A stretch of DNA of 64,000 bases from Aureimonas pseudogalii. Its GTDB lineage: Bacteria > Pseudomonadota > Alphaproteobacteria > Rhizobiales > Rhizobiaceae. Made by a program: the position numbers and the translations under genes. The stretch is taken from the NCBI RefSeq assembly GCF_014196835.1, contig NZ_JACIEK010000007.1, forward strand, positions 124,001-188,000, read 5' to 3'. The notes under the pieces were generated by a model, which saw only the letters and a list, made by a program, of their open reading frames with translations, did no database searches and was not told where the DNA came from. This document shows positions 1 to 8,467 of this stretch, piece after piece; the first letter of the stretch is position 1, and every line of letters begins with the position of its first letter.

Positions 1-1958
1 CGCTACCGACGCAGAAGGGCGCCATCGTCCAGATCTTCGCCGGCATCGCCGACGTCGGCGCCGCCGCCGCGACGCTCTACGTGCTGATGCCCGAGGGCAG
101 CGTCGGTTCGTTCACGCTCTTCACGCTCGTCTTCGCCGTGGCCGTGATCGTCGGCGTCGCCTCCAACGCGCCGGGCGGGCTCGGGACCTTCGAGGCGACG
201 ATCATCGCCAGCCTCGGCCTGTCGGACCGCGCCGACGTGGTGGCGGCGCTCCTCCTCTACCGGCTGATCTACACCGTGCTGCCGCTGGTGGTGACGGTGA
301 TCGGCCTCCTCGTCGTCGAGGTCGTCAGGCGGCGCTCGAAGCTGAAGGGCCCGGCACTCGAGTTCGTGCGCGCCTTCGAGCCGCTGGTGCCGCCGACGGT
401 GGCGGTGCTCGCCTTCGGCGGCGGTCTGGTGCTGCTCTTCTCGGGCGCGACGCCCGGCGTCGAAAACCGGCTCGGCGCCTTGAACGACGTGCTCCCGCTG
501 CCCTTCATCGAGATGTCGCACATGGCGGCGAGCCTCATCGGCGTGGCGCTGCTCATCGTGGCGCGCGGTCTGGCCAAGCGGCTCTGGCGGGCCTGGATCG
601 TGTCGCTGGCGTTGCTCGTGGCCGGCGCGGTGTTCTCGCTCTCCAAGGGGCTCGACTGGGAAGAGGCGGTGATCCTTCTCGTGCTGGCCTCGCTGCTCCT
701 CGGCTTCCGCCACGCCTTCTATCGCCGCTCGGCGATCAACCCCTTCGCGGTCACCTGGAGCTGGCTCGTGGCGGTGGTCGCCACCGTCGTCGCCTCGGTC
801 TGGCTCGGCTTCTTCGCCTATCGCAACGTCGAATACGCCAACGACATGTGGTGGAACTTCGCGATGGAGGACAACGCCTCGCGCTTCCTGCGCGCCAGCG
901 TGGTGGCCTTTGCCGTGATCGCGGCGGTGGGCCTCGACGTCGCGATCCACCGGCGCACCGAACGCGTCCAGAAGAACGCGCGCATTCCCGACGCCATCCC
1001 CGAGCTGGTGGAGGCCTCGCCCAACACCGTGGCGGCACTGGCACTGCTCGGCGACAAGCAGTTCCTGCTGTCGCCCGACGGCAAGGGCTTCGTGATGTAC
1101 GCCCGCTCGGGCGGCAGCCTCATCGCGCTCGGCGAGCCGATCGGCCCGCCCGAGACCGTCTCCGAGCTCGCCTGGGCCTTCCGCGACCTCGCCGACCGGC
1201 AGGCCGAGCGCCCGGTTTTCTACGAGGTGATGCCCGAAAGCCTGCCGCTCTTCCTCGACATGGGCCTCGTGGCGCTGAAGCTCGGCGAGGTGGCACGCGT
1301 CGATCTGACGACCTTCACCATCGAGGGCGCCAAGAAGCAGGACCTTCGCACCGCCACCCGGCGGGCCGAGCGCGAGGGCCTCGCCTTCTCCATCCTCTCG
1401 CGCGACCAAGTCGCGGCGGCGATGGACGAGCTGCGGGGAGTCTCCGACGCCTGGCTCGACATGAAGTCGGGTTCGGAAAAAGGCTTCTCGCTCGGCTATT
1501 TCGACCCGGCCTATCTCCAGCATTTCGACATGGCGGTGATGAAGAAGGACGGCGCCATCGTCGCCTTCGCCAATCTCTGGCGCGGCGCCGACAAGCAGGA
1601 GCTGTCGATCGACCTGATGCGCTTCCGGCCCGACGTCTCGAAGGTCATCATGGACGCGCTCTTCGCCCGCATCCTGCTCTACGGCAAGGACGAGGGCTAT
1701 CGCTGGTTCAATCTCGGCGCGGCGCCACTCTCGGGCCTCGTCGACCGGCGCGGCGCCTCGCGCTGGAACCGCTTCGGCTCCTTCCTCTACCGGCGCGGCG
1801 GCTCGTTTTACCGCTTCGACGGGCTGAAGGCCTTCAAGCAGAAGTTCGGCCCGGTCTGGACGCCGCATTATCTCGTCTGCCCCGGCGGCTTCGACACGGC
1901 CAAGGTGCTCGTCGACGTCACCACCCTCATCTCCGGCCGCCCGAAGCAGGATTCATGA
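1..1958 (+). CDS. mprF: MprF-type bifunctional aminoacyl-phosphatidylglycerol synthase/flippase, 5' end missing
   Basis: The frame is open from the window edge, so the N-terminus lies upstream; the GTG at 81 is internal. The visible part starts in the membrane flippase region (several hydrophobic helices up to about nt 950). It continues into a C-terminal cytoplasmic DUF2156 domain (from about nt 1010), the tRNA-dependent aminoacyltransferase that transfers lysine or another amino acid to phosphatidylglycerol. The end of the protein (FNLGAAPLSGL, then YRFDGLKAFKQKF) is typical of the family. In rhizobia the orthologue is lpiA, induced at low pH. The stop overlaps the acvB start by ATGA, so the two are co-translated. 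Amino-acid specificity cannot be read from the sequence. Confidence 0.93.
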   Translation, partial: LPTQKGAIVQIFAGIADVGAAAATLYVLMPEGSVGSFTLFTLVFAVAVIVGVASNAPGGLGTFEATIIASLGLSDRADVVAALLLYRLIYTVLPLVVTVIGLLVVEVVRRRSKLKGPALEFVRAFEPLVPPTVAVLAFGGGLVLLFSGATPGVENRLGALNDVLPLPFIEMSHMAASLIGVALLIVARGLAKRLWRAWIVSLALLVAGAVFSLSKGLDWEEAVILLVLASLLLGFRHAFYRRSAINPFAVTWSWLVAVVATVVASVWLGFFAYRNVEYANDMWWNFAMEDNASRFLRASVVAFAVIAAVGLDVAIHRRTERVQKNARIPDAIPELVEASPNTVAALALLGDKQFLLSPDGKGFVMYARSGGSLIALGEPIGPPETVSELAWAFRDLADRQAERPVFYEVMPESLPLFLDMGLVALKLGEVARVDLTTFTIEGAKKQDLRTATRRAEREGLAFSILSRDQVAAAMDELRGVSDAWLDMKSGSEKGFSLGYFDPAYLQHFDMAVMKKDGAIVAFANLWRGADKQELSIDLMRFRPDVSKVIMDALFARILLYGKDEGYRWFNLGAAPLSGLVDRRGASRWNRFGSFLYRRGGSFYRFDGLKAFKQKFGPVWTPHYLVCPGGFDTAKVLVDVTTLISGRPKQDS

Positions 1959-3370
1959 ACCGCAGCCTGACCCTTCTCGGCGGTTTCACCGCCATCGTCG
2001 CCGCCGGCCTCCTTACCGGATCGCTCGTCATGTCGCGCGTGGGATCGCAGACCGCGGCCGCCGTTCCCGCCGCCACCGTCTCCTACGAGAACCTCCACGG
2101 CATCGGCGTCCTCGTGCCCGACGACGACCCGACGGGCCTCGTCTTCCTCGTCTCCGACACCGGCGGCATCAATGATGCCGACCGCGACCTCGCGGCGCGC
2201 CTGGTCGATGCCGGCCTCATCGTGATGCCCGTCGATCTCGACCGGTGGCGGAGCGAGCTCGAAGCCGGAGCGGAGCCCGGCGACGAGTGCTTGTATCTCG
2301 GCTCCGACATCGAGGGAATCGCCAAGGAAACGCTGCGCACCCTCGCGCTCGACACCTATTTCCACCCGGTGGTGGTGGGCCGCGGTGCAGGCGCGACCTT
2401 CGCCTATGCGAGCGTCGCCGATGCGCCGGACGCGACGGTGGCAGGCGGCGTCGGCCTACGCGCGACCCCTTCGGTGCGCTCCAGGCTCCCGGTCTGCGAG
2501 GGTGCGAAGGCGACGCCGGCGGCCGGCGGCACCTTCGCCTACGACCGGGCGGCTGCGATTCCCAACCCCTTCACCTTCGTGGATGCGGAGGGTACGGACA
2601 AGGCGACCGCCCTCGCCGCACCCTTTCAAGCCGGCACGGTGATCGAGCGCGACGGCGACAGCGCGGCGGACGACGCCGTGGCGGCGGCCGTGGCGATCGC
2701 CGCGGCCGACTCGAACGGCCTGCCCATCGTCGTCAGCAAGCCGAAGGGCGACCCCGTGGCGGTCGCCATCTTCGTGTCGGGCGACGGCGGCTGGCGCGAT
2801 CTCGACAAGACGATCGGCGACTGGCTGACCGCCCACGGCGTGGAGGTGATCGGGGTCGATGCGCTGCGCTACTTCTGGTCGGAGAAGACGCCGGAGGAGA
2901 TGGCTGCCGACATCGCCACCATGCTCGGCGACGCCAACCCCAAGGCCGGCGTGCCCGTGGCGCTGCTCGGCTACTCGTTCGGCGCCGACACGCTGCCCTT
3001 CGCCTACGGCCATCTGCCGCAGGCCTGGACCGACAAGATCTCGCTCATCGGCCTGCTCGCCCCCTCGCAGCAGACCGGCTTCCAGATCTCGGTGGGCGGC
3101 TGGCTCGGCCTCTCGACCGGCGACCATGCCGTGGTGCCGGCGATCCAGACGATGCCGCCGCCCAAGGTTCTCTGCGTCTACGGCACCGAGGACGAAGAGG
3201 ACAACGCCTGCCTCGACCCGGCGCTTGCCTCCGTCACCAAGCTGGGCATCGAGGGCGGCCACCATTTCGACGGCAATTACGACGCGATGGCAGAGCGTAT
3301 CCTGGCGGCGATCCGCGGCGGGCCGGCAGCGGCCCTCTCCGCGCCGGTCGCACCGACGTCCAACCCCTGA
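1955..3370 (+). CDS. acvB: AcvB/VirJ family serine hydrolase (aminoacyl-PG hydrolase)
   Basis: A 471-residue protein with an N-terminal membrane/signal segment (about residues 5-27) and two VirJ-like halves, as in AcvB of Agrobacterium. The C-terminal half carries a nucleophile elbow GYSFG (Ser341) and a late catalytic His in GGHHFDGNY (His436 or 437), so an alpha/beta hydrolase is expected in the periplasm. In Agrobacterium, AcvB removes lysine from lysyl-phosphatidylglycerol, opposing the synthase; the same role is inferred here because the gene is coupled to mprF by a 4-nt ATGA overlap. The start is fixed by that overlap. The rhizobial counterpart is atvA of the lpiA-atvA acid-tolerance operon. 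Confidence 0.9.
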   Translation: MNRSLTLLGGFTAIVAAGLLTGSLVMSRVGSQTAAAVPAATVSYENLHGIGVLVPDDDPTGLVFLVSDTGGINDADRDLAARLVDAGLIVMPVDLDRWRSELEAGAEPGDECLYLGSDIEGIAKETLRTLALDTYFHPVVVGRGAGATFAYASVADAPDATVAGGVGLRATPSVRSRLPVCEGAKATPAAGGTFAYDRAAAIPNPFTFVDAEGTDKATALAAPFQAGTVIERDGDSAADDAVAAAVAIAAADSNGLPIVVSKPKGDPVAVAIFVSGDGGWRDLDKTIGDWLTAHGVEVIGVDALRYFWSEKTPEEMAADIATMLGDANPKAGVPVALLGYSFGADTLPFAYGHLPQAWTDKISLIGLLAPSQQTGFQISVGGWLGLSTGDHAVVPAIQTMPPPKVLCVYGTEDEEDNACLDPALASVTKLGIEGGHHFDGNYDAMAERILAAIRGGPAAALSAPVAPTSNP

Positions 3371-3470
3371 CGATGCGGGAAGCGAGGGCGGCGATGCCGC
3401 TTTTCGCTCCGCTGGCGTCCGGCAATGTGAGATTGGCCGGCGACGGCGATCTCGTTCCAGGCAGGCCGCC

Positions 3471-4253
3471 TCAGGGCATGAGTTGGCCGCCGTTCACCTC
3501 GACGACCTGTCCCGTCATGTAGCCGGACAACGCGTCCGCGGCGAGGAAGAGATAGGCCGGCGCGCAGTCGTCGGCGGTGCCGAGCCGCTTCAGCGGGATG
3601 GATTCGGCGGTGGCCCGCAGCTTCTCCTCCGACGAATAGCGCCGGTGGAAGTCGGTCATGATCGTGCCGGGCGAAACCGCGTTGACGCGGATGCCGTCGG
3701 GCGCAAGCTCCTTGCCCAGCGTCTTCGTCCAGGCCGAGACGAAGGCCTTGGTGCCCGAATAGAGTGCCGAGCCGGCGCTGCCGCCCGAGCGCGCCGAGAT
3801 CGACACGGTGTTGACGATCGCAGCCGCCTCCGCCGCACGCAGCGCCGGCAGCAGCCGGCCGGTGAGGTCCACCACCTGCCGGATGTTGAGATCGAGCACG
3901 TGGTCGTAGGTCTCGGCCGTCTCCTCGCCCGCCCGGATGCGCCCGCCCATCGTGCCTGCGTTGTTGACGAGGACGTCCACGGTCGCCGTCTCGGCCAGCA
4001 CCTTCGCCGCCAGCGCCGCGCCGCCGCCGGGCCGGCCGAGATCCTCCGTGAGAAGCGTCAGCCGGTCGCGCTCGGTGCCGGCGACGCGTGCCAGAAGATC
4101 GGTCTCGGCATGCTCCAGCGAGCGGCCGGCATGGGCGATGACACGCCCGCCACAGGCGAGGAAGCCCGCCGCGACCGCCGCGCCGATGCCGCGACCGGCC
4201 CCCGTCACCACGATCGTTCGCCCTGCGAACAAGGCCTTGTCGAAACCGGTCAT
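3471..4253 (-). CDS. SDR family NAD(P)-dependent oxidoreductase
   Basis: A classical 260-residue short-chain dehydrogenase. It has the cofactor motif TGAGRGIG (17-24), NNAG (97-100), the catalytic Ser in SISARS (about 151-153) and YSGTK (Tyr165, Lys169). The C-terminal GxxxxVxGG-type ending (MTGQVVEVNGGQLMP) is also typical. The ATG at 4253 was preferred over upstream in-frame starts because a GGGGAGG Shine-Dalgarno sits just before it and the Rossmann fold begins directly after. The substrate cannot be predicted. It points the same way as the DUF423 gene behind it. Confidence 0.92.
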   Translation of the reverse strand: MTGFDKALFAGRTIVVTGAGRGIGAAVAAGFLACGGRVIAHAGRSLEHAETDLLARVAGTERDRLTLLTEDLGRPGGGAALAAKVLAETATVDVLVNNAGTMGGRIRAGEETAETYDHVLDLNIRQVVDLTGRLLPALRAAEAAAIVNTVSISARSGGSAGSALYSGTKAFVSAWTKTLGKELAPDGIRVNAVSPGTIMTDFHRRYSSEEKLRATAESIPLKRLGTADDCAPAYLFLAADALSGYMTGQVVEVNGGQLMP

Positions 4254-4306
4254 CGCCGTCCCCTCCCCTTCTCGTCCCGTCGTTGCACCGGTTCGCCCCT
4301 GCCGCG

Positions 4307-4690
4307 TCAAGCCGCGGGATCGCGCGTCGGCAGGAACGCGAGAACCAGGAGGCTCGCCCAGCCGAGAATGAGGATCGAGCCGCCGGTGGGCGCGGCGTTG
4401 ACGAAGAGGCGGCCGTCGAGAAAGGCGCGCGAGCCGAGATCGCCGGAGAAGAGCAGCACGCCGACGATCCAGGCCGCGCCCGGCAGAGCGACGGCGCGCA
4501 GCCGGCCGGGCGCGGCCAGCCCGAGGGCGAGCAGCGCCGGCGCGTGCACGAAGGCGATGGCGGCCGCGATCGTCAGCATCTGCCGGTCGCCGCCACCATG
4601 CGCAGCGAGCGCCGCGCCGGCCGTTCCCAGAGCGCCGAAGAGTCCGGCGAAGGCGATCGCGACACGGGAGAAGACGCTCGTTCGCATCAT
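4307..4690 (-). CDS. DUF423 family small membrane protein
   Basis: A 127-residue protein with four hydrophobic segments and the family hallmarks: an N-terminal FAGLFGALGTAGAALAAHG stretch, a central segment containing FVHAPALLALGL, and a late PTGGSILILGWASL. DUF423 proteins are four-helix inner membrane proteins of unknown function, widespread in Proteobacteria. There are two adjacent possible starts (4690 and 4687); the choice does not alter the product much. It lies 53 nt upstream of the SDR gene on the same strand and may share its transcript. Confidence 0.9.
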   Translation of the reverse strand: MMRTSVFSRVAIAFAGLFGALGTAGAALAAHGGGDRQMLTIAAAIAFVHAPALLALGLAAPGRLRAVALPGAAWIVGVLLFSGDLGSRAFLDGRLFVNAAPTGGSILILGWASLLVLAFLPTRDPAA

Positions 4691-4739
4691 GCGGCGTACC
4701 CGACCGTCATCAGACCTGCTCGTGCGACCGGCGCTCCCC

Positions 4740-5126
4740 TCACAGGATCGGCCGCTGGTCTTCCGCCGGCCGGTCGCCGGGGCCGCGGCTCTCGCTCGGC
4801 GGGCAGGCCATCTCGTCCAGCACCGAGCCGTCCCACATCCGGTATCCTGCGGAATAGGCGGCCTTGCCGAGCAGATGGGCGGCGATCGGCGCGGTGAGGA
4901 AGAAGAACACGATGGCGGCGATGGCGCGCAGGACCTCGGCCGTCTCCACCGAGACGATGGCGAGCGCCACGAGCGCCAGCACCGAGCCGACCGTGCCGGC
5001 CTTCGAGGCCGCGTGCATGCGGGTGTAGAAGTCGGGCAGCCGCAGGATGCCGATCGCCGCGACTAGCGCGAAGCTCGCGCCCATCACCACGAAGATCCCG
5101 GCGAGAATGTTGCCGATGCCGGTCAT
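4740..5126 (-). CDS. mnhG: Mrp-type Na+/H+ antiporter subunit G
   Basis: A 128-residue MnhG/PhaG protein with three membrane helices and the family signature [20 protein letters not shown] (residues 30-49). It is the last gene of the seven-gene antiporter operon; its ATG overlaps the mnhF stop (ATGA at 5123-5126). The C-terminal tail of about 25 residues is hydrophilic and variable. Subunit G is part of the membrane complex needed for Na+ or K+ extrusion driven by the proton gradient. Confidence 0.95.
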   Translation of the reverse strand: MTGIGNILAGIFVVMGASFALVAAIGILRLPDFYTRMHAASKAGTVGSVLALVALAIVSVETAEVLRAIAAIVFFFLTAPIAAHLLGKAAYSAGYRMWDGSVLDEMACPPSESRGPGDRPAEDQRPIL

Positions 5127-5488
5127 GGGCGGGTCTCCGGTTCGCCGAGCACGATCTCGTCGGCCACCGGCTCGGTCACCGAGACGGGCGATCGCTCGGT
5201 GTCGCCGCGCGCCAGGATGAAGCGCGCGAAGGAGATGGTCGCGAGGAAGCCGACCAGCCCGAGCGCGATGGCGACGTCGACATAGAGGGTGAAGCCGGTG
5301 TCGATGCCGATCACGGCGATGAAGCCGATCGCCGAGGAGGTGAGGACGTCGAGGCCGAGCACCCGGTCGGGCAACGTCGGTCCGCGCCAGATGCGGATCA
5401 CCGTGAGCAAGAAGGCGAGGCAGAGGATCGCCAGCGCCAGATCGAGCGCAGTGTCGAGGAAGAGTTCGGAAAACTTCAGGAGGGTCAT
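5123..5488 (-). CDS. mnhF: Mrp-type Na+/H+ antiporter subunit F
   Basis: A 121-residue subunit F with three hydrophobic helices and the family motif [15 protein letters not shown] followed by a second helix (IGFIAVIG). The hydrophilic tail of about 27 residues is longer than in many homologues. It overlaps both neighbours by 4 nt, which argues for translational coupling within the operon. Confidence 0.95.
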   Translation of the reverse strand: MTLLKFSELFLDTALDLALAILCLAFLLTVIRIWRGPTLPDRVLGLDVLTSSAIGFIAVIGIDTGFTLYVDVAIALGLVGFLATISFARFILARGDTERSPVSVTEPVADEIVLGEPETRP

Positions 5489-5958
5489 CGGAACACCTCG
5501 AGGATCCGGCGCTCGAACCCGTCGGCGATCTCGCGCCGGCGTGCTTCGGGATCGGAGCAGTCGAGCGCATGGACGAAGAGCGTGCGGTTGTCGGACGAGA
5601 TGTCGAAGATCAGCGTTCCCGGCGTCAGGCCGACGAGATTGCAGAGAAGGGCGATGCCGAACTCCGATTCGACGCGGTGCTTGTAGACGAAGACGCCGGG
5701 CTTCACGTCGAGGCGCGGCGAGAGCACGACGCGCGCCACCCGCCAGGCCGAGACGGCGAGATCGTAGACCAGGAAGACGATCAGCCCGACGACCTCGCGC
5801 CCGCGCCGAAAATAGCCACGCGCGCCGATCTGCTCGCGGATGAGGAAGAGCGTCGCGGCACCGAGAATGTAGCCGAAGATCAGGTTGGCGAGGCTGAAGC
5901 CGCCGGTGACGACCAGCCAGACCAGGGCCAGCAGGAGGTTGACGACGAAGGGGTTCAT
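5485..5958 (-). CDS. mnhE: Mrp-type Na+/H+ antiporter subunit E
   Basis: A 157-residue MnhE: two or three N-terminal membrane helices, then a conserved cytoplasmic domain ([26 protein letters not shown], in two parts either side of residue 120). The length fits the family. The start overlaps the mnhD stop by 4 nt. Confidence 0.95.
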   Translation of the reverse strand: MNPFVVNLLLALVWLVVTGGFSLANLIFGYILGAATLFLIREQIGARGYFRRGREVVGLIVFLVYDLAVSAWRVARVVLSPRLDVKPGVFVYKHRVESEFGIALLCNLVGLTPGTLIFDISSDNRTLFVHALDCSDPEARRREIADGFERRILEVFR

Positions 5959-7646
5959 GGCGCGCTCCCGATGACGGACGAGAGATAGGCGGCGGGCTTC
6001 AGGATCTGGTGTGCCGAGGCGAAGGTCAGTTCAGCCAGCGGCTCCGGCCAGATGCCGACTGCCACCACGAAGAGCGACAGCGCCACGAGCGGCACCAGCG
6101 CCAACGGACGGCCCGGCGGCGGCGCGCGGAAGGCGTCGTCCGAGCCCATGTGCCCGTCGCCGCCCTCGGCCTGGGCCGGCGCCGGCCGCCAGAAGGCGAA
6201 GGCGAAGACGCGCACGCAGGCGATGGTCAGGAGGAAGCCGGAGACCAGCACGCAGACCGCCAGCCACGGCAGGCCCGCCGAGATCGAGGCGCGCACCAGC
6301 AGCATCTTCGGCCAGAAGCCCGAGAAGGGTGGCAGCCCCGATACCGCGAGCAGCAGCACGAGCATCATCGCCGAGAACAGCGGATGACGCCGCCACAGCC
6401 CCCCCATCTCGTGCAGCGACGAGGAGCCGTTGCGGAAGGCCGCGACGCCGGCCGCCAGATAGAGCGCGGTCATCACCACCACCGAATGCAGCGCGTAGAA
6501 GATCGCACCGGACAAGCCGGTCGCGAGGGCCCCGTCGGCCGAGACGCCGTCGGCATAGGGCCCGTTCGCGACGCCCCGGATGACGCTCGCCGCGCCCGTG
6601 GTGATGGCGCTCGACGTGCTCTCCAGCACCGGCGGAATGGCGAGCCCGGCGAGGATGGTGCCGATGCCGGTGATCACGACGTAGTTGAGGAGACGCCGCA
6701 GGTCTGTCTGCGCCAGCGCGCCGAGCGCGCCGATCAGCATGGTCAGCGCCGCCATCCAGGCGATCACGAATCCGAGCCCCCCCCGCTCGGGCGGAAACAG
6801 CATGAGCACGACGCGGATCAGCGCGTAGATGCCGACCTTGGTGAGGAGGCCCGCGAAAAGTGCCGACACCACGAAACGGGGTGTGTGGTAGGAAGCCGGC
6901 AGCCAGAAATTCAGCGGAAAGGCCGCAGCCTTCATCGAGAAGGCGACGAGGAAGAGCGAGGCGATGGTGAGGAGGACGCCGGTGCCTTCGAGCTGCGCCG
7001 ACTTCACCGCGATGTCGGCCATGTTGAGCGTGCCGAAGACGCCGTAGAGATAGCCGACGGTCAGCAGGAAGAGCGTCGCGCCGATGAGGTTGAGGAAGCA
7101 GTATTTCGTGGCGCCGTCGAGCTGCTCGCGCTCCGAGCCGAGGATCAGGAGCCCGAAAGAGCCGATGAGCAGCACCTCGAACCAGACGTAGAGATTGAAG
7201 ATGTCGCCGGTGAGGAAGGCACCGGACACGCCGCCCATCACCATGAAGAGGAAGGGATAGAAGCCGTAGCGGCGGCCCTCCTCGTCGATCGAGGCGCCAG
7301 CATAGATGCCGCAGGCGAGCCCCGCGAAGCCGGCCACGGTCAGGAACAGGGCCGAGAGGAGGTCGGCGGTGAAGGAGATGCCGAAGGGCGGGCGCCAGCC
7401 CCCCATCGCCATCGACACCGAGCCCTCCTCGATCACGCGCCAGAGCAGCGCGACGTCGGTGGCGAGCAGCAGCGTCAGCCCGACCGTCGCCACCACCGGG
7501 TGCAGGTCCATGCGCCGGCGGATCATCAGGAGCGCCGCGCCGAAGACGAAGCAGATCACCACCGGCAGGATCAGGAGATACTGCTCGGCCTCGAAGCGCC
7601 CGAAGACCATGGCCTCCTGGATGAGGGCCCGCGTCTGGTCGTCCAT
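5955..7646 (-). CDS. mnhD: Mrp-type Na+/H+ antiporter subunit D
   Basis: A 563-residue polytopic protein of the NuoN/MrpD proton-translocating family (proton_antipo_M domain over most of its length, about 14 helices). It contains the expected [20 protein letters not shown] region (about residues 230-250) with the conserved Lys and His, and the helix-breaking [16 protein letters not shown] motif. An unusual Ser/Thr/Gly-rich loop ([21 protein letters not shown]) interrupts the middle. It sits 10 nt downstream of mnhC. Confidence 0.96.
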   Translation of the reverse strand: MDDQTRALIQEAMVFGRFEAEQYLLILPVVICFVFGAALLMIRRRMDLHPVVATVGLTLLLATDVALLWRVIEEGSVSMAMGGWRPPFGISFTADLLSALFLTVAGFAGLACGIYAGASIDEEGRRYGFYPFLFMVMGGVSGAFLTGDIFNLYVWFEVLLIGSFGLLILGSEREQLDGATKYCFLNLIGATLFLLTVGYLYGVFGTLNMADIAVKSAQLEGTGVLLTIASLFLVAFSMKAAAFPLNFWLPASYHTPRFVVSALFAGLLTKVGIYALIRVVLMLFPPERGGLGFVIAWMAALTMLIGALGALAQTDLRRLLNYVVITGIGTILAGLAIPPVLESTSSAITTGAASVIRGVANGPYADGVSADGALATGLSGAIFYALHSVVVMTALYLAAGVAAFRNGSSSLHEMGGLWRRHPLFSAMMLVLLLAVSGLPPFSGFWPKMLLVRASISAGLPWLAVCVLVSGFLLTIACVRVFAFAFWRPAPAQAEGGDGHMGSDDAFRAPPPGRPLALVPLVALSLFVVAVGIWPEPLAELTFASAHQILKPAAYLSSVIGSAP

Positions 7647-7656
7647 CGCGGCCTCC

Positions 7657-8034
7657 TCAATAGCCGAGGGGCGGCAGCCCCTCGTTCTCGGGTTCGGCGA
7701 CGCGCATCTCGTTGGTGTCGTCGGTCTCGAGGTCCTGGTAGGCGCGATAAGTGAGCACGAGCAGGAAGACGAAGAACGAGAAGGAGATCACGATCGCGGT
7801 GAGAATGAGCGCCTGCGGCAGGGGATTGGCGATGTCCTGCGCGGGCACCGACAGGGCGTCGGGAATGAGCGGCGGCGCGATCGGCCCGATGCGCCCGGCG
7901 ACGAAGAGCGACAGGTTCACCGAATTGCCGAGCAGCACCACGCCGAGCAACATGCGGATGATGTAGCGCGACAGAAGCAGGTAGATCGTGATCGAGAACA
8001 TGATCCCGACCAGAACCGAAAGGGCGACGTTCAT
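7657..8034 (-). CDS. mnhC: Mrp-type Na+/H+ antiporter subunit C
   Basis: A 125-residue NuoK-like subunit with three helices; the region RYIIRMLLGVVLLGNSVNLS and the later QALILTAIVISF are diagnostic of MnhC/PhaC. It is followed after 10 nt by mnhD and preceded by a 13-nt gap from mnhB, so the seven genes read as one operon. Confidence 0.96.
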   Translation of the reverse strand: MNVALSVLVGIMFSITIYLLLSRYIIRMLLGVVLLGNSVNLSLFVAGRIGPIAPPLIPDALSVPAQDIANPLPQALILTAIVISFSFFVFLLVLTYRAYQDLETDDTNEMRVAEPENEGLPPLGY

Positions 8035-8047
8035 CGGGCAGCTCGCC

Positions 8048-8467
8048 TCATCCGGAGTAGCGCTCTTCGAGCGACAGGGCGATGGCGGAGATCGCGCCGA
8101 CGATCACGAGATAGACGCCGACGTCGAAGAGCAGCGTCGTGGACAGAGCCAGCTCGCCCCCGGCAATGTCGACGAACAGCCAGAGCCCGGTCATGAATTG
8201 GGCCTGCGAGAAGATCGGCATGAGACCCGCCAGAACGGCGAGGATCAGCCCGAAGGCGGCGAAGCCGATCGGGTGGAAGTGGAGCGAGCGGCGCACCGCC
8301 TCCACCCCGCAGGCCATGCCGTAGACGGCGATGGCCGAAGAGGCGATGAGCCCGCCGATGAAGCCGCCGCCCGGCTCGTTGTGCCCGCGCAGCAGCACGA
8401 AGAACGAGAAGAGCAGCATGAGCGCCGTAAGATAGGGCGCGGTGATGCGGAAGATGAGGGTTCTCAC
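8048..8467 (-). CDS. mnhB: Mrp-type Na+/H+ antiporter subunit B
   Basis: A 139-residue MnhB with four helices and the characteristic [15 protein letters not shown] motif (residues 26-40). It is encoded separately from subunit A, unlike the fused PhaAB of Sinorhizobium, so the operon follows the seven-gene (group 1) arrangement. Its ATG overlaps the mnhA stop by 4 nt. Confidence 0.96.
   Translation of the reverse strand: MRTLIFRITAPYLTALMLLFSFFVLLRGHNEPGGGFIGGLIASSAIAVYGMACGVEAVRRSLHFHPIGFAAFGLILAVLAGLMPIFSQAQFMTGLWLFVDIAGGELALSTTLLFDVGVYLVIVGAISAIALSLEERYSG

Noticed and set aside
3-1868. A 621-codon open frame antisense to mprF
   Set aside because: Product is Arg/His/Glu-rich low-complexity with no family features; it mirrors the codon pattern of the real gene on the plus strand.
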